DNA from: a virus
IMG/VR virus record: IMGVR_UViG_3300037488_000274
Coordinates: 1 to 22,763 of that record
Direction: 5' to 3' (one strand)
Length of the DNA: 22,763 bases
Shown: positions 1-6,442 of the stretch, piece by piece
How positions within the stretch are numbered: position 1 is the first letter of the stretch
Layout: each line of letters begins with the position of its first letter
Translations under genes and position numbers: made by a program
The notes under the pieces: model-generated
The model's database searches: none
The model's input: the letters and a program-made list of their open reading frames with translations, nothing else
Told to the model about the DNA's origin: nothing

Positions 1-126
1 AAGCCCGCAGCGAAAGACAACGGCAGGCCGACGATTCTGCGGATTGCCATAAAGCCAATGGCAAAGCCTGAGCCAATGCGGGCAAGGCCGCAACCTGCTG
101 GTATGTGGTCGGGGCTGATGGCATGA
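1..126 (+). CDS. 3' end of an unidentified phage gene (partial)
   Basis: Reading frame 1 is open from the first base to a TGA at 124-126 and gives 41 residues, basic and proline-rich, ending GMWSGLMA. The start lies outside the window. I do not recognise the product. The main support is junctional: its TGA overlaps the ATG at 123 of the next gene in an ATGA arrangement, the same coupling used by several later genes on this strand. The fragment is too short for a functional call, and a chance open frame cannot be excluded. Confidence 0.5.
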   Translation, partial: KPAAKDNGRPTILRIAIKPMAKPEPMRARPQPAGMWSGLMA

Positions 127-326
127 CTCACAAGCTAAACAGCGACCGAACCGCAGTCATTGCGCCGGATGTGAAGTGGATACCGATTGACGAGAACACG
201 CCTATCGGTTGCCGGATGCAGCTAATTGAGCGGGCGCAAGGCGTGGCATACACCAGAGTTCACCACAGGGGTGACGGGTTCACGCACTGGTTTCCTCTAC
301 CAACTTTTGAGCACCCAAAAAAATGA
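123..326 (+). CDS. Small DUF551-like protein
   Basis: This is a 67-residue protein. WIPIDENTP (from residue 19) and THWFPLPTF (from residue 54) match the pattern of DUF551, a short domain common in phages that begins with a W-I-x-V/I segment before a conserved proline and ends in H-W-x-P-L-P. Its function is not established. I chose ATG 123 over an upstream GTG at 105 because 123 forms an ATGA overlap with the preceding stop codon. Its own TGA (324-326) overlaps the next ATG in the same way, so it sits inside a coupled run of small early genes. The family call rests on motif resemblance only. Confidence 0.72.
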   Translation: MTHKLNSDRTAVIAPDVKWIPIDENTPIGCRMQLIERAQGVAYTRVHHRGDGFTHWFPLPTFEHPKK

Positions 327-736
327 CCTACATCCGTGTGGTTACCAAGGACACAGCAACCAACCCTATAGCGAGGGCTGTTGCCCGGCAGAAGTTGAGA
401 AGTCTTTTGCTTACATCCAAGATCGCACTTTATATGATGACTCCTGAGGATGCGTATCAGGAGCGTCTGGAGGCTATCGTAGCTACGCTGGAGCCCATGA
501 TCGTAGCGGCATGTATCGAAACCACAAACCGGGGTACTAAGCTGGAAGAGCTTATTCGGACCATGCAGACGGGTCGAGATGTATGCGTACAACTACTTAA
601 TGCAGGTACATATGACCCAACGCAAGCCCGTGTAATCTGTGATGCGCTCGACGCGGCGGAAGAAGTTAACCCTAGGGTTAACCCGGGGGCAATGCAGAAA
701 GCCCTGTATGAACTGTATGCGGGCGGGCACAATTAG
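323..736 (+). CDS. Hypothetical phage protein, mostly helical
   Basis: This 137-residue protein starts at ATG 323, which overlaps the previous TGA. I do not recognise it. The sequence looks alpha-helical: an Arg/Leu-rich N-terminal third, then regular charged and hydrophobic helices around residues 45-85 and 100-137. No signal peptide, membrane segment or cysteine motif is visible. Near residues 115-122 the peptide VNP is repeated (VNPRVNPG). This is encoded by a perfect 18-bp palindrome in the DNA, listed separately. Position in an early operon of small genes suggests an accessory early function, but nothing in the sequence defines it. Confidence 0.7.
   Translation: MTYIRVVTKDTATNPIARAVARQKLRSLLLTSKIALYMMTPEDAYQERLEAIVATLEPMIVAACIETTNRGTKLEELIRTMQTGRDVCVQLLNAGTYDPTQARVICDALDAAEEVNPRVNPGAMQKALYELYAGGHN
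665..682. repeat. Perfect 18-bp palindrome inside a coding region
   Basis: GTTAACCCTAGGGTTAAC is identical to its reverse complement over all 18 bases. It consists of two GTTAAC (HpaI-type) hexamers around CCTAGG. It lies in the 3' part of the 137-aa gene. It could be a protein-binding site, a byproduct of the VNP peptide repeat, or both. Without a U-tract it is not a typical terminator. Confidence 0.75.
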
Positions 737-762
737 CGCTTTCTTTGTAATGGAGCCGGTAA

Positions 763-936
763 ATGCACGATCAGAATACCCCCGCATTTGAGACGTGGAC
801 TCGGGAAGAACTTAACAAACTGGCGTACACCATGCACAAGCAACTAATAGATGTTGTGGAGCGGAACTCCAAATTACGGCTTGCGCTTAGGGAAGCCAAG
901 CTGGTTAACGAACTACAGAAAGATGATTGGAAATGA
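763..936 (+). CDS. 57-residue hypothetical protein
   Basis: A short gene opens at ATG 763, with a purine-rich TGGAG about 7 bases upstream, and stops at TGA 934-936. That stop overlaps the ATG (933) of the DUF3310 gene. The product begins MHDQNTPAFETW and is then almost wholly charged and helical (residues 12-57), with the look of a short coiled coil. I do not recognise a family. It fills the only gap between the 137-aa gene and the DUF3310 gene, and the ATGA junction at its end argues that it is translated. No known domain, membrane segment or metal motif is present. Confidence 0.62.
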   Translation: MHDQNTPAFETWTREELNKLAYTMHKQLIDVVERNSKLRLALREAKLVNELQKDDWK

Positions 937-1163
937 GCGCATTAGACATTCAAGAAGGCGGCGACCATTACCGGAAGCTCAAGATTCAACCCATCGAATT
1001 CATTCACGCCAATGAACTGGACTTCCTGCAAGGCAACGTGGTCAAGTACATCACACGCCACAAGAACAAGAACGGTGCTGCCGATGTCCGCAAGGCGTTG
1101 CACTACTGCCAACTAATATTAGAACTACAGTACAAGGAAGAATCAAATGGCACAAACCCCTGA
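933..1163 (+). CDS. DUF3310 protein (putative nucleotide kinase-like)
   Basis: This is a 76-residue protein. The pattern GGDHYRKL (9-16), IQPIEFIHANEL (18-29), GNVVKYITRHKNKNG (34-48) and ADVRKALHYC (50-59) is the signature of DUF3310, a short phage domain often annotated as nucleotide kinase-like although its biochemistry is poorly defined. I set the start at ATG 933, which overlaps the preceding TGA. A TTG six bases upstream in the same frame is less likely. The 3' end overlaps the VRR-NUC gene by 17 bases, suggesting coupled expression with the replication genes. Confidence 0.85.
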   Translation: MSALDIQEGGDHYRKLKIQPIEFIHANELDFLQGNVVKYITRHKNKNGAADVRKALHYCQLILELQYKEESNGTNP

Positions 1164-1440
1164 AGCCGCTGTAAAAGCAGCGGTTAAGCGCATACTTGAT
1201 GCGCATGAGGTATATCACTTCCCCCCGGCTACGGGCGGGTATGGACGCTCGGGAGTCCCCGATATCATCTGCTGCGTCAACGGAAAGTTCCTCGCTATTG
1301 AATGCAAGGCAGGCAAGGGCAAGACTACGGTACTGCAAGACCGGGAGATACAGGCTATCAGGGATGCAGGTGGTATGGCTATTGTGATTAACGAGGACAA
1401 CTATGATGCATTAAGCGCAGTTCTCAAGGTGCTTGCATGA
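1147..1440 (+). CDS. VRR-NUC domain nuclease
   Basis: A 97-residue single-domain protein of the VRR-NUC branch of the PD-(D/E)XK nucleases. The core is GVPDIICC (36-43, with D39), a beta turn, then FLAIECKAG (48-56, with E52 and K54), followed by Q64 in the conserved LQ..E helix. These are the expected metal-binding and catalytic residues. Stand-alone phage VRR-NUC proteins are thought to act as structure-specific nucleases on branched DNA such as Holliday junctions or flaps. The specific substrate here is inference. A good Shine-Dalgarno (AAGGAAG, 1134-1140) precedes ATG 1147. Its stop overlaps the polymerase ATG at 1437 (ATGA), so it is probably co-translated with the DNA polymerase. Confidence 0.9.
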   Translation: MAQTPEAAVKAAVKRILDAHEVYHFPPATGGYGRSGVPDIICCVNGKFLAIECKAGKGKTTVLQDREIQAIRDAGGMAIVINEDNYDALSAVLKVLA

Positions 1441-3272
1441 AAACATTAGTTATCGACTTTGAAACTGTGTGGGACTCAACTAACTACACATTGAGTAAGT
1501 TGTCAGGAGAAGCCTACATCCGCGACCCACGGTTCAAGGCATTTGGCCTGTGCGTGAAGGAACTGAATAGCGCAGAGCCGCCCAAGTGGATTTCCCACGA
1601 CGATATCCCTGCGTGGGCCGCATCGGTTGACTGGGGCAATACGGCTACAGTTGCGCACAACAGCATGTTTGACAATGCGATCCTTGCATGGGTATATGGC
1701 GCTGTGCCTGCTGTGCTGTTCGATACGTTGTCGATGGCGCGGGCGCTACGTGGTGTGGACGCTGGCGGTTCACTGGCTAGGTTGGCCGATCACTATGGAC
1801 TGCCGCCCAAAGGTAAGGCTGTATATGACACGAACGGACTGACAGAGTTATCCCCGCGTATTGAGGAGGAGCTAGCTGCGTACTGTGCTCATGATGTGGT
1901 GTTGTGCGAGGCTATCTTTCAGAACTTCATGCGCGAGGGGTTCCCCAAGAAGGAGCTAAAACTCATTGACATGACACTGCGGATGTTCATTCAGCCGGTG
2001 TTGGAGTTGGACATGGACGCACTGGAAGCCCATCTGCATGAGGTAAAGCACATGAAGACCAATTTACTGATCAACGCTGGTGTGGCACAAGAGGAGCTAT
2101 CGTCAAACCCTAAGTTTGCTGCATTGCTGGAGCGCATGGGTGTGGTAGCGCCGCGCAAGATCAGCCCGACTACCGGCAAAGAAACATGGGCGCTGGCTAA
2201 GACAGACGAAGGCATGAAAGCGCTAGCCGAACACCCCAACCCGGTGATTCAGGCGCTGGCTGCAGCTAGGCTGGGTGCCAAATCTACGCTGGAGGAAACA
2301 CGCACAGAGTTGTTTATCGCAACCGCAAAGCGCGGTAAGCTCCCGGTACCGCTGAAGTACTACGGTGCTCGTACGGGTCGCTGGTCGGGTGAGGTCTACA
2401 ATATGCAGAACATTCCACGGGTGTCCAAACTGAAGTACGCTATCCGCGCACCTGCTGGTCATGTGCTTGTTGGTGTCGACTTGTCTAATATTGAGTTACG
2501 TGTTGGTTTGTGGTTCGCTGGTCAGTTGGATAAGTTGGAGCTACTAGCAGACGGCAAGGACTTATACAAAGACTTCGCATCCAAGGTGTTCGACACGCCA
2601 TACGATGAGATTACAAAGGATCAGCGGTTCATTGGCAAGACATCACAGTTGTCGCTTATTTATGGTGTCGGCCACAAGAAGCTGCGTGCTGCCATCAAAC
2701 AGGGTTCAGGCGTAGACATTGGGGAAGAGGAGGCTCAGCGTATTGTGGCCCTGTATCGCCAAGAGTACCACCTCGTAGCAAAAGCGTGGAAGCTGGGGGA
2801 GAAAGTCCTACAAAGCGTAGCCGCAGATCAACTGATGGATTATGGTACTCGTGATGTGATCAAGGTGCACGGTAAGGCTGGGTGCAAACTGCCGTCAGGT
2901 ATGTTCATGAAGTACCCGGGGCTAGAGAAGGTCATGGTTACCGAGACACCCCCTGAGGGTGGGGAAGTTGTTCGAGCGCATTGGCAATACTACACACGCA
3001 AAGGTGCGGAGAAGCTGTATGGTGCCAAGGTATTTCAAGGCCTCACACAAGCGTTGGCTAGGTGCGTGATGGGGGACGGGATGTTGCGCACAGCCAAGAA
3101 GTATCCGGTTGCCTTGACGATTCATGACGCGGAGTACTTCGTTGCACCAGAAGCGGATGGCGCAGCGGCGCTGCAGTTTTCAATTGACGCATTATGTACG
3201 CCGCCAAGCTGGGCACAAGAGCTACCGCTGGGTGCTGAAGGTGGGTTTGGCTACACACTGGGCGACTGCTGA
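1437..3272 (+). CDS. Family-A DNA polymerase with 3'-5' exonuclease domain
   Basis: This is the replicative polymerase, 611 residues, lacking the 5' nuclease domain of bacterial Pol I. The exonuclease motifs are VIDFET (D7, E9), AHNSMFD (N75, D79) and YCAHD (Y149, D153). The polymerase domain shows TGRWSG (313-318), motif A VDLSNIELR (D348, E353), motif B RFIGKTSQLSLIYG (R397, K401, Y409, G410) and motif C IHDAEYF (H563, D564). Motif C is unusual because the position after HD is Ala where Glu is usual, with Glu one place later. All other key residues are present, so proofreading and synthesis are expected. The start ATG overlaps the VRR-NUC stop codon. The end overlaps a dyad element that precedes the next gene. 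Confidence 0.96.
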   Translation: MKTLVIDFETVWDSTNYTLSKLSGEAYIRDPRFKAFGLCVKELNSAEPPKWISHDDIPAWAASVDWGNTATVAHNSMFDNAILAWVYGAVPAVLFDTLSMARALRGVDAGGSLARLADHYGLPPKGKAVYDTNGLTELSPRIEEELAAYCAHDVVLCEAIFQNFMREGFPKKELKLIDMTLRMFIQPVLELDMDALEAHLHEVKHMKTNLLINAGVAQEELSSNPKFAALLERMGVVAPRKISPTTGKETWALAKTDEGMKALAEHPNPVIQALAAARLGAKSTLEETRTELFIATAKRGKLPVPLKYYGARTGRWSGEVYNMQNIPRVSKLKYAIRAPAGHVLVGVDLSNIELRVGLWFAGQLDKLELLADGKDLYKDFASKVFDTPYDEITKDQRFIGKTSQLSLIYGVGHKKLRAAIKQGSGVDIGEEEAQRIVALYRQEYHLVAKAWKLGEKVLQSVAADQLMDYGTRDVIKVHGKAGCKLPSGMFMKYPGLEKVMVTETPPEGGEVVRAHWQYYTRKGAEKLYGAKVFQGLTQALARCVMGDGMLRTAKKYPVALTIHDAEYFVAPEADGAAALQFSIDALCTPPSWAQELPLGAEGGFGYTLGDC

Positions 3273-3288
3273 CTGTTAAAATACAGTC
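3271..3288 (+). promoter_or_regulatory. Dyad with extended -10-like core upstream of the PD-(D/E)XK gene
   Basis: GACTGT-TAAAAT-ACAGTC is a perfect 6-bp inverted repeat around TAAAAT. The TG-T-TAAAAT part (TG at 3275-3276 partly shared with the arm) looks like an extended -10 element. No good -35 is found 16-18 bases upstream. It lies over the polymerase stop codon and 25 bases before the next ATG. The same GACTGT + TAWAATA + TCCCAAYCAA order recurs at the strong promoter near 5934-5963, which supports a promoter or operator role. Confidence 0.5.
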
Positions 3289-3313
3289 CCAATCAACTGA
3301 ATAAAGAACACAC

Positions 3314-3973
3314 ATGGCACTCGCATTTTCCTATAGCGCGATCAAGGATTTCCAAAATTGCGCCCGCAAGTACCATGTGGTTCGTATTCTGAAGCAATAC
3401 AAACAAGGCGACACCACAGCTACCCTTTACGGGACGGCGGTGCATACCGCATTTGAGAATTATGTCAAAGACGGCACTCCACTACCAGAAGCTTTTCAAC
3501 ACTACCTGCCTTTCGTGGAACCTCTCACCAAAATCCCCGGAGAGATCAAATGCGAACTCAAACTCGGGATTCGTAAAGACTTCACGCCATGCGAATTTTT
3601 TGCCCCGGATGTATGGTTCCGCGGGTTGCCCGACTATCTCGCACTTAACCACGACAAAGGCATTGCGCGAGTCGTAGATTACAAGACGGGCAAGTCCAGT
3701 CGCTATGCAGATACAGATCAGCTAGAGCTTATGGCCGCTATGGTCATGGCGCACTACCCAAAGATCAACATCGTTAAGGGTGTCCTTCTATTCGTGGTTG
3801 CCAAGGATGCAGTCAAAGCAGAGTACACACGCGCTCAGCTACCTGAAATTTTCTCCAAGTGGGCAGGCCATGCAAGTATGATTGAGGCTGCATTAGAAGC
3901 AGGGGTATGGAACGCTCGCCCCTCTGGCCTCTGCGGCTTCTGTCCAGTGGAGTCCTGTGAGCATCACCGATAG
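3314..3973 (+). CDS. Cas4/RecB-like PD-(D/E)XK nuclease, putative Fe-S protein
   Basis: A 219-residue nuclease of the PD-(D/E)XK superfamily related to RecB/AddB nuclease and Cas4. The N-terminal FSYSAIKDFQNCARKY (5-20) carries C16 and GTAVHTAFENY (40-50) carries the conserved His (H44). The core is GLPDYLAL (104-111, D107), VVDYKTGK (120-127, D122, K124) and the QLELMA helix (136-141). The C-terminal CGFCPVESC gives C207, C210 and C215. One N-terminal plus three C-terminal cysteines is the arrangement that holds a 4Fe-4S cluster in Cas4 and AddB. No helicase is fused. Likely roles are end resection or recombination linked to replication. The start has only a weak Shine-Dalgarno (AAAGAA). The stop TAG runs straight into the Shine-Dalgarno of the HNH gene. 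Confidence 0.9.
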   Translation: MALAFSYSAIKDFQNCARKYHVVRILKQYKQGDTTATLYGTAVHTAFENYVKDGTPLPEAFQHYLPFVEPLTKIPGEIKCELKLGIRKDFTPCEFFAPDVWFRGLPDYLALNHDKGIARVVDYKTGKSSRYADTDQLELMAAMVMAHYPKINIVKGVLLFVVAKDAVKAEYTRAQLPEIFSKWAGHASMIEAALEAGVWNARPSGLCGFCPVESCEHHR

Positions 3974-3979
3974 GAACTT

Positions 3980-4267
3980 ATGGCTACCAAAAAAAGAGAC
4001 TACGTTTCGGAGTATAAAAATTATCAAGGCACGCCAAAGCAGCTTGCGGCTCAAGCAGAGCGGCATAGGGCGCGTCGCATCTACGAGAAGGCGCATGGCA
4101 CCCTGCCAGATAACGTAGACGTAGACCATAAGAAGGCTATGTCCAAAGGGGGCGCTACGAGCCTAAGTAACCTTAGAGCCGTACCCGCAAAGAACAACCG
4201 AAGCTTCTCCCGCACCAAGACCGGGACGCTGAAGTCGCAAACAAGCAAGCGGGAAGCCGCTAAGTAG
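3980..4267 (+). CDS. HNH endonuclease, small
   Basis: A 95-residue basic protein with a compact HNH motif: VDVDHKKAMSKGG (46-58, D49-H50), SNLRAV (63-68, N64) and KNNRSF (71-76, N73). This is the usual DH...GG...NL...N signature of small phage HNH nucleases. The termini are rich in Lys and Arg, suitable for DNA contact. The Shine-Dalgarno AGGAA overlaps the upstream TAG stop, five bases before ATG 3980, so it is coupled to the PD-(D/E)XK gene. Free-standing HNH proteins may be homing enzymes or take part in replication or packaging. Its stable place in a nuclease run favours a DNA-processing role, but a mobile homing gene cannot be excluded. A strong terminator follows. Confidence 0.88.
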   Translation: MATKKRDYVSEYKNYQGTPKQLAAQAERHRARRIYEKAHGTLPDNVDVDHKKAMSKGGATSLSNLRAVPAKNNRSFSRTKTGTLKSQTSKREAAK

Positions 4268-4279
4268 AGTAGTATCCCG

Positions 4280-4303
4280 GAGACGCTTGTCATTTGGCGT
4301 CTC
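4280..4303 (+). other. Hairpin upstream of the main terminator
   Basis: GAGACGC (4280-4286) and GCGTCTC (4297-4303) form a perfect 7-bp stem with a 10-base loop, 12 bases after the HNH stop codon. There is no immediate U-tract (TTTT appears at 4317-4320). It may help termination or protect the mRNA 3' end together with the hairpin at 4321-4350. Confidence 0.6.
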
Positions 4304-4320
4304 TCCTGAGTGTTGGTTTT

Positions 4321-4350
4321 GCACGGTAGTTCACCCTACCGTGCTTTTTT
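4321..4350 (+). terminator. Factor-independent terminator after the HNH gene
   Basis: GCACGGTAG (4321-4329) pairs perfectly with CTACCGTGC (4336-4344) around a 6-base loop and is followed by six T residues (4345-4350). This is a textbook rho-independent terminator on the + strand. It would end the transcript carrying the polymerase and nuclease genes. Any read-through reaches the SNF2 helicase 22 bases later. Confidence 0.92.
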
Positions 4351-4371
4351 CGTCCGTGAAAGGATTCTCCC

Positions 4372-5922
4372 GTGCAGATAATAGACAATCGGGCGCTCCA
4401 GTTTGTGACCCGCAAGGCAGACCAGATCACTGCCTTGATTCCGAAAAGCAAGGTGCTCGCCCGTAACGGCGACCAAGCCAAAATCCTCGTTAACTGGGGC
4501 CATGTAGAGGCAAAGCTTCTGCGTAACCTGCAAATCAAAAACGTACCGCACCCCATAACGGGCAGGTACAAGTGGCCCGGGGTGTACACCCCATTCGACC
4601 ATCAACGTACTACCGCAGCGTTCCTCGCTACCCATCCACGGTGCCTTGTGCTCTCTGAGGCGGGGACGGGCAAGACCAGTGCAGCGGCATGGGCTGCAGA
4701 CTACCTCATGCTGCAAGGCGAGATCAAGCGGGTGCTTATCGTCTGTCCCGTGTCTATCATGGACACCGCATGGCGGGCTGACTTGTTCCGTACGCTTATG
4801 CACAGAACCGTGGCAATTGCTACGGGTAGTAAAGCCAAGCGTCAACAACTGATTAACGGAGACTACGAGTTTGTCATCATCAACTTTGACGGGGTGAAGG
4901 TAGTACGCGAAGAGCTTGCGGCTGGTGGGTTCGATCTTGTCATCGTAGATGAAGCAACTGCAGTGAAGACGACTACTACAGACCGTTGGAAGGCTTTGTA
5001 CAGTCTAATCAAGCCCACGACCCGGCTCTGGCTTATGACCGGCACCCCTGCCTCGCAGTCGCCTACAGACGCCTATGGGTTGGCTAAGCTAGTCAACCCC
5101 AGCGCGGTGCCGAAGTTCTTCGGAGCGTTCCGCGACTTGGTTATGTACAAGATCACCAACTTCAAATGGGCTCCTAAAACTACCGCACAGGATACCGTGT
5201 TCAAGGTACTGCAGCCCGCGATACGCTTCACCAAGGCTGAGTGCTTAGACCTCCCTGACTTGTTGTACACCACTCGGGACATACCGTTAACGGTACAGCA
5301 AATGAAATACTACGAGGAGGTTCGCAAGTCTATGGTGGCTGTTGCTGCAGGTGCGGAGATTACCGCGGTCAATGCAGCGGGGCTGTTGAATAAATTATTG
5401 CAGATATCGCAAGGCGTGGCCTATACAACTGATAGGGAAGTCATTGAGTTTGATGTGAGCAACCGGGTGAATGAGCTACTGGATGTGATTGAACAAACAA
5501 CCCACAAGGTCATCGTATTCGTACCATTTCGACATGCGTTGGAAATGCTGGAGCAGGCCCTTGCCAAGGCAGGTATTGCTACGGAGTCTATCCACGGTGG
5601 CGTGTCGGCAGGGCAGCGGGCGGAGTCCATCAAACGGTTTCAGACAGAGGAGCGCCCCAAGGCGCTCTTACTAATCCCACAAGCAGCCGCGCACGGGATC
5701 ACGCTTACCAAAGCCGATACGGTAGTGTGGTGGGGGCCAGTGCCCTCCGCTGAGTTGTACCTGCAAGGCAATGCTCGGGCGCACAGGGCGGGGCAAGTTA
5801 ACAAGGTAACGGTAGTTCGCCTGCAGGGCAGTCCCGTGGAGCGTCGGGTGTACGCTATGTTAGACGGTAAGGTTGATCTCCACCAAGGCCTAGTTGATTT
5901 ATATAGACAAGAGATTGCTTGA
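4372..5922 (+). CDS. SNF2-family DNA helicase/translocase
   Basis: A 516-residue superfamily-2 ATPase of the SNF2/RapA type. Motif I is SEAGTGKT (95-102). Motif Ia is VLIVCPVSIM (121-130) and motif II is VIVDEAT (190-196). Motif III is LMTGTP (221-226) and motif V is LLLIPQAAAHGITL (432-445). Motif VI is QGNARAHRAGQ (465-475), where SNF2 proteins usually have Q-x-x-G-R-x-H-R-x-G-Q, so the central Gly is replaced here. The first ~70 residues are a short extension of unknown role. Phage SNF2 proteins are thought to remodel or unwind DNA during replication or recombination. GTG 4372 is the start, with AAAGGA seven bases upstream. The gene lies just past a terminator, and its 3' end contains the -35 of the next promoter. 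Confidence 0.92.
   Translation: MQIIDNRALQFVTRKADQITALIPKSKVLARNGDQAKILVNWGHVEAKLLRNLQIKNVPHPITGRYKWPGVYTPFDHQRTTAAFLATHPRCLVLSEAGTGKTSAAAWAADYLMLQGEIKRVLIVCPVSIMDTAWRADLFRTLMHRTVAIATGSKAKRQQLINGDYEFVIINFDGVKVVREELAAGGFDLVIVDEATAVKTTTTDRWKALYSLIKPTTRLWLMTGTPASQSPTDAYGLAKLVNPSAVPKFFGAFRDLVMYKITNFKWAPKTTAQDTVFKVLQPAIRFTKAECLDLPDLLYTTRDIPLTVQQMKYYEEVRKSMVAVAAGAEITAVNAAGLLNKLLQISQGVAYTTDREVIEFDVSNRVNELLDVIEQTTHKVIVFVPFRHALEMLEQALAKAGIATESIHGGVSAGQRAESIKRFQTEERPKALLLIPQAAAHGITLTKADTVVWWGPVPSAELYLQGNARAHRAGQVNKVTVVRLQGSPVERRVYAMLDGKVDLHQGLVDLYRQEIA
5282..5295. repeat. Perfect 14-bp palindrome with GTTAAC core
   Basis: TACCGTTAACGGTA equals its own reverse complement. It lies within the SNF2 helicase coding sequence and, like the 665-682 palindrome, is centred on or built from GTTAAC. 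A DNA-binding role is possible but unproven. Confidence 0.6.
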
Positions 5923-5946
5923 CACTCAGGCTAGACTGTGTATAAT
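5919..5946 (+). promoter_or_regulatory. Consensus sigma70 promoter
   Basis: TTGACA (5919-5924), a 16-base spacer and TATAAT (5941-5946) are exact matches to both bacterial hexamers. The -35 overlaps the SNF2 stop codon. Transcription would start near 5953, giving a leader of about 20 bases before the ATG at 5972. The stretch GACTGTG-TATAATA...CTCCCAACCAA closely resembles the segment at 3271-3296. This is a strong host-RNA-polymerase promoter, probably used early for the genes that follow. Confidence 0.9.
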
Positions 5947-5971
5947 AAAGACTCCCAACCAAGGAAACAAA

Positions 5972-6379
5972 ATGACCGACGAAACTAAGTACGATGCCGA
6001 TAAGTTAGTGCGTGTGTATATCAAAATGCGTGATGCCAAGACTGCTATGGTCGCGGAGCATGAGGCTCGTTTAGCGGGCCTAGAGACCCAGATGGACGCT
6101 ATAGAAGCTGAGCTTCTTACCATCTGCAAGACTACCGGCCAAGATGGCGGCAAGACTGCCCACGGCTCTTTTACCCGCACGGTGAAGACCCGCTACTGGA
6201 CCAGCGACTGGAGTGCTATGCACGCCTTCATTCGTGCCCACGATGCCGTAGACCTCTTGGAGCGCCGCGTAGCGCAAACTAACATGAAGCAGTTCCTGCA
6301 AGATAACCCCGGCTTGATGCCTGAAGGGCTCAACGTTGATGCCAAATATTCTGTTACCGTAAGGAGAGCAACCAAATAA
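5972..6379 (+). CDS. Hypothetical phage protein with coiled-coil N-terminus
   Basis: A 135-residue protein. I chose ATG 5972 because AAGGA lies six bases upstream and the promoter at 5919-5946 excludes an earlier start. Residues 10-55 form a charged amphipathic helix (MRDAKTAMVAEHEARLAGLE...) likely to be a coiled coil. This is followed by TGQDGGKTAHGSFTRTVKTRYWTSDW (55-80), which looks like a short beta segment. The C-terminal half has a helix around LLERRVAQTNMKQFLQDNP, then GLNVDAKYSVTVRRATK. This arrangement resembles small phage proteins encoded next to SSB genes whose role is unknown. It is the first gene after a strong promoter and just precedes the ssDNA-binding protein, so a replication accessory role is a reasonable guess. 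Confidence 0.8.
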   Translation: MTDETKYDADKLVRVYIKMRDAKTAMVAEHEARLAGLETQMDAIEAELLTICKTTGQDGGKTAHGSFTRTVKTRYWTSDWSAMHAFIRAHDAVDLLERRVAQTNMKQFLQDNPGLMPEGLNVDAKYSVTVRRATK

Positions 6380-6421
6380 ATTTACCCGTGCATTCCTGTG
6401 TTATCCGTGTCAATCCAACTC

Positions 6422-6435
6422 AACTAATATTAGTT
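6422..6435. promoter_or_regulatory. Perfect 14-bp AT-rich palindrome just before the SSB-like gene
   Basis: AACTAATATTAGTT equals its own reverse complement and ends seven bases before ATG 6443. CAACTAATATTAG also occurs at 1110-1122, 24 bases before the VRR-NUC start. TAATAT could serve as a -10, but no clear -35 is present. The 63-base gap (6380-6442) holds no gene and no purine-rich Shine-Dalgarno. The palindrome could be an operator, possibly for the HTH protein encoded at 7311. Confidence 0.5.
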
Positions 6436-6442
6436 ACATATC

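Noticed and set aside
105-122. GTG 105 as start of the DUF551-like gene, and TTG 20146 as start of the 309-aa gene
   Set aside because: In each case a later ATG fits better: an ATGA overlap with the previous stop at 123, and a strong Shine-Dalgarno before 20131.
2484-2499. Third copy of the CTAATATT palindromic motif
   Set aside because: It is not palindromic beyond the core and encodes the conserved polymerase motif A (DLSNIELR).
3980-4267. HNH gene as part of a group I intron or intein
   Set aside because: No split host gene surrounds it. It has its own Shine-Dalgarno and sits between complete genes.
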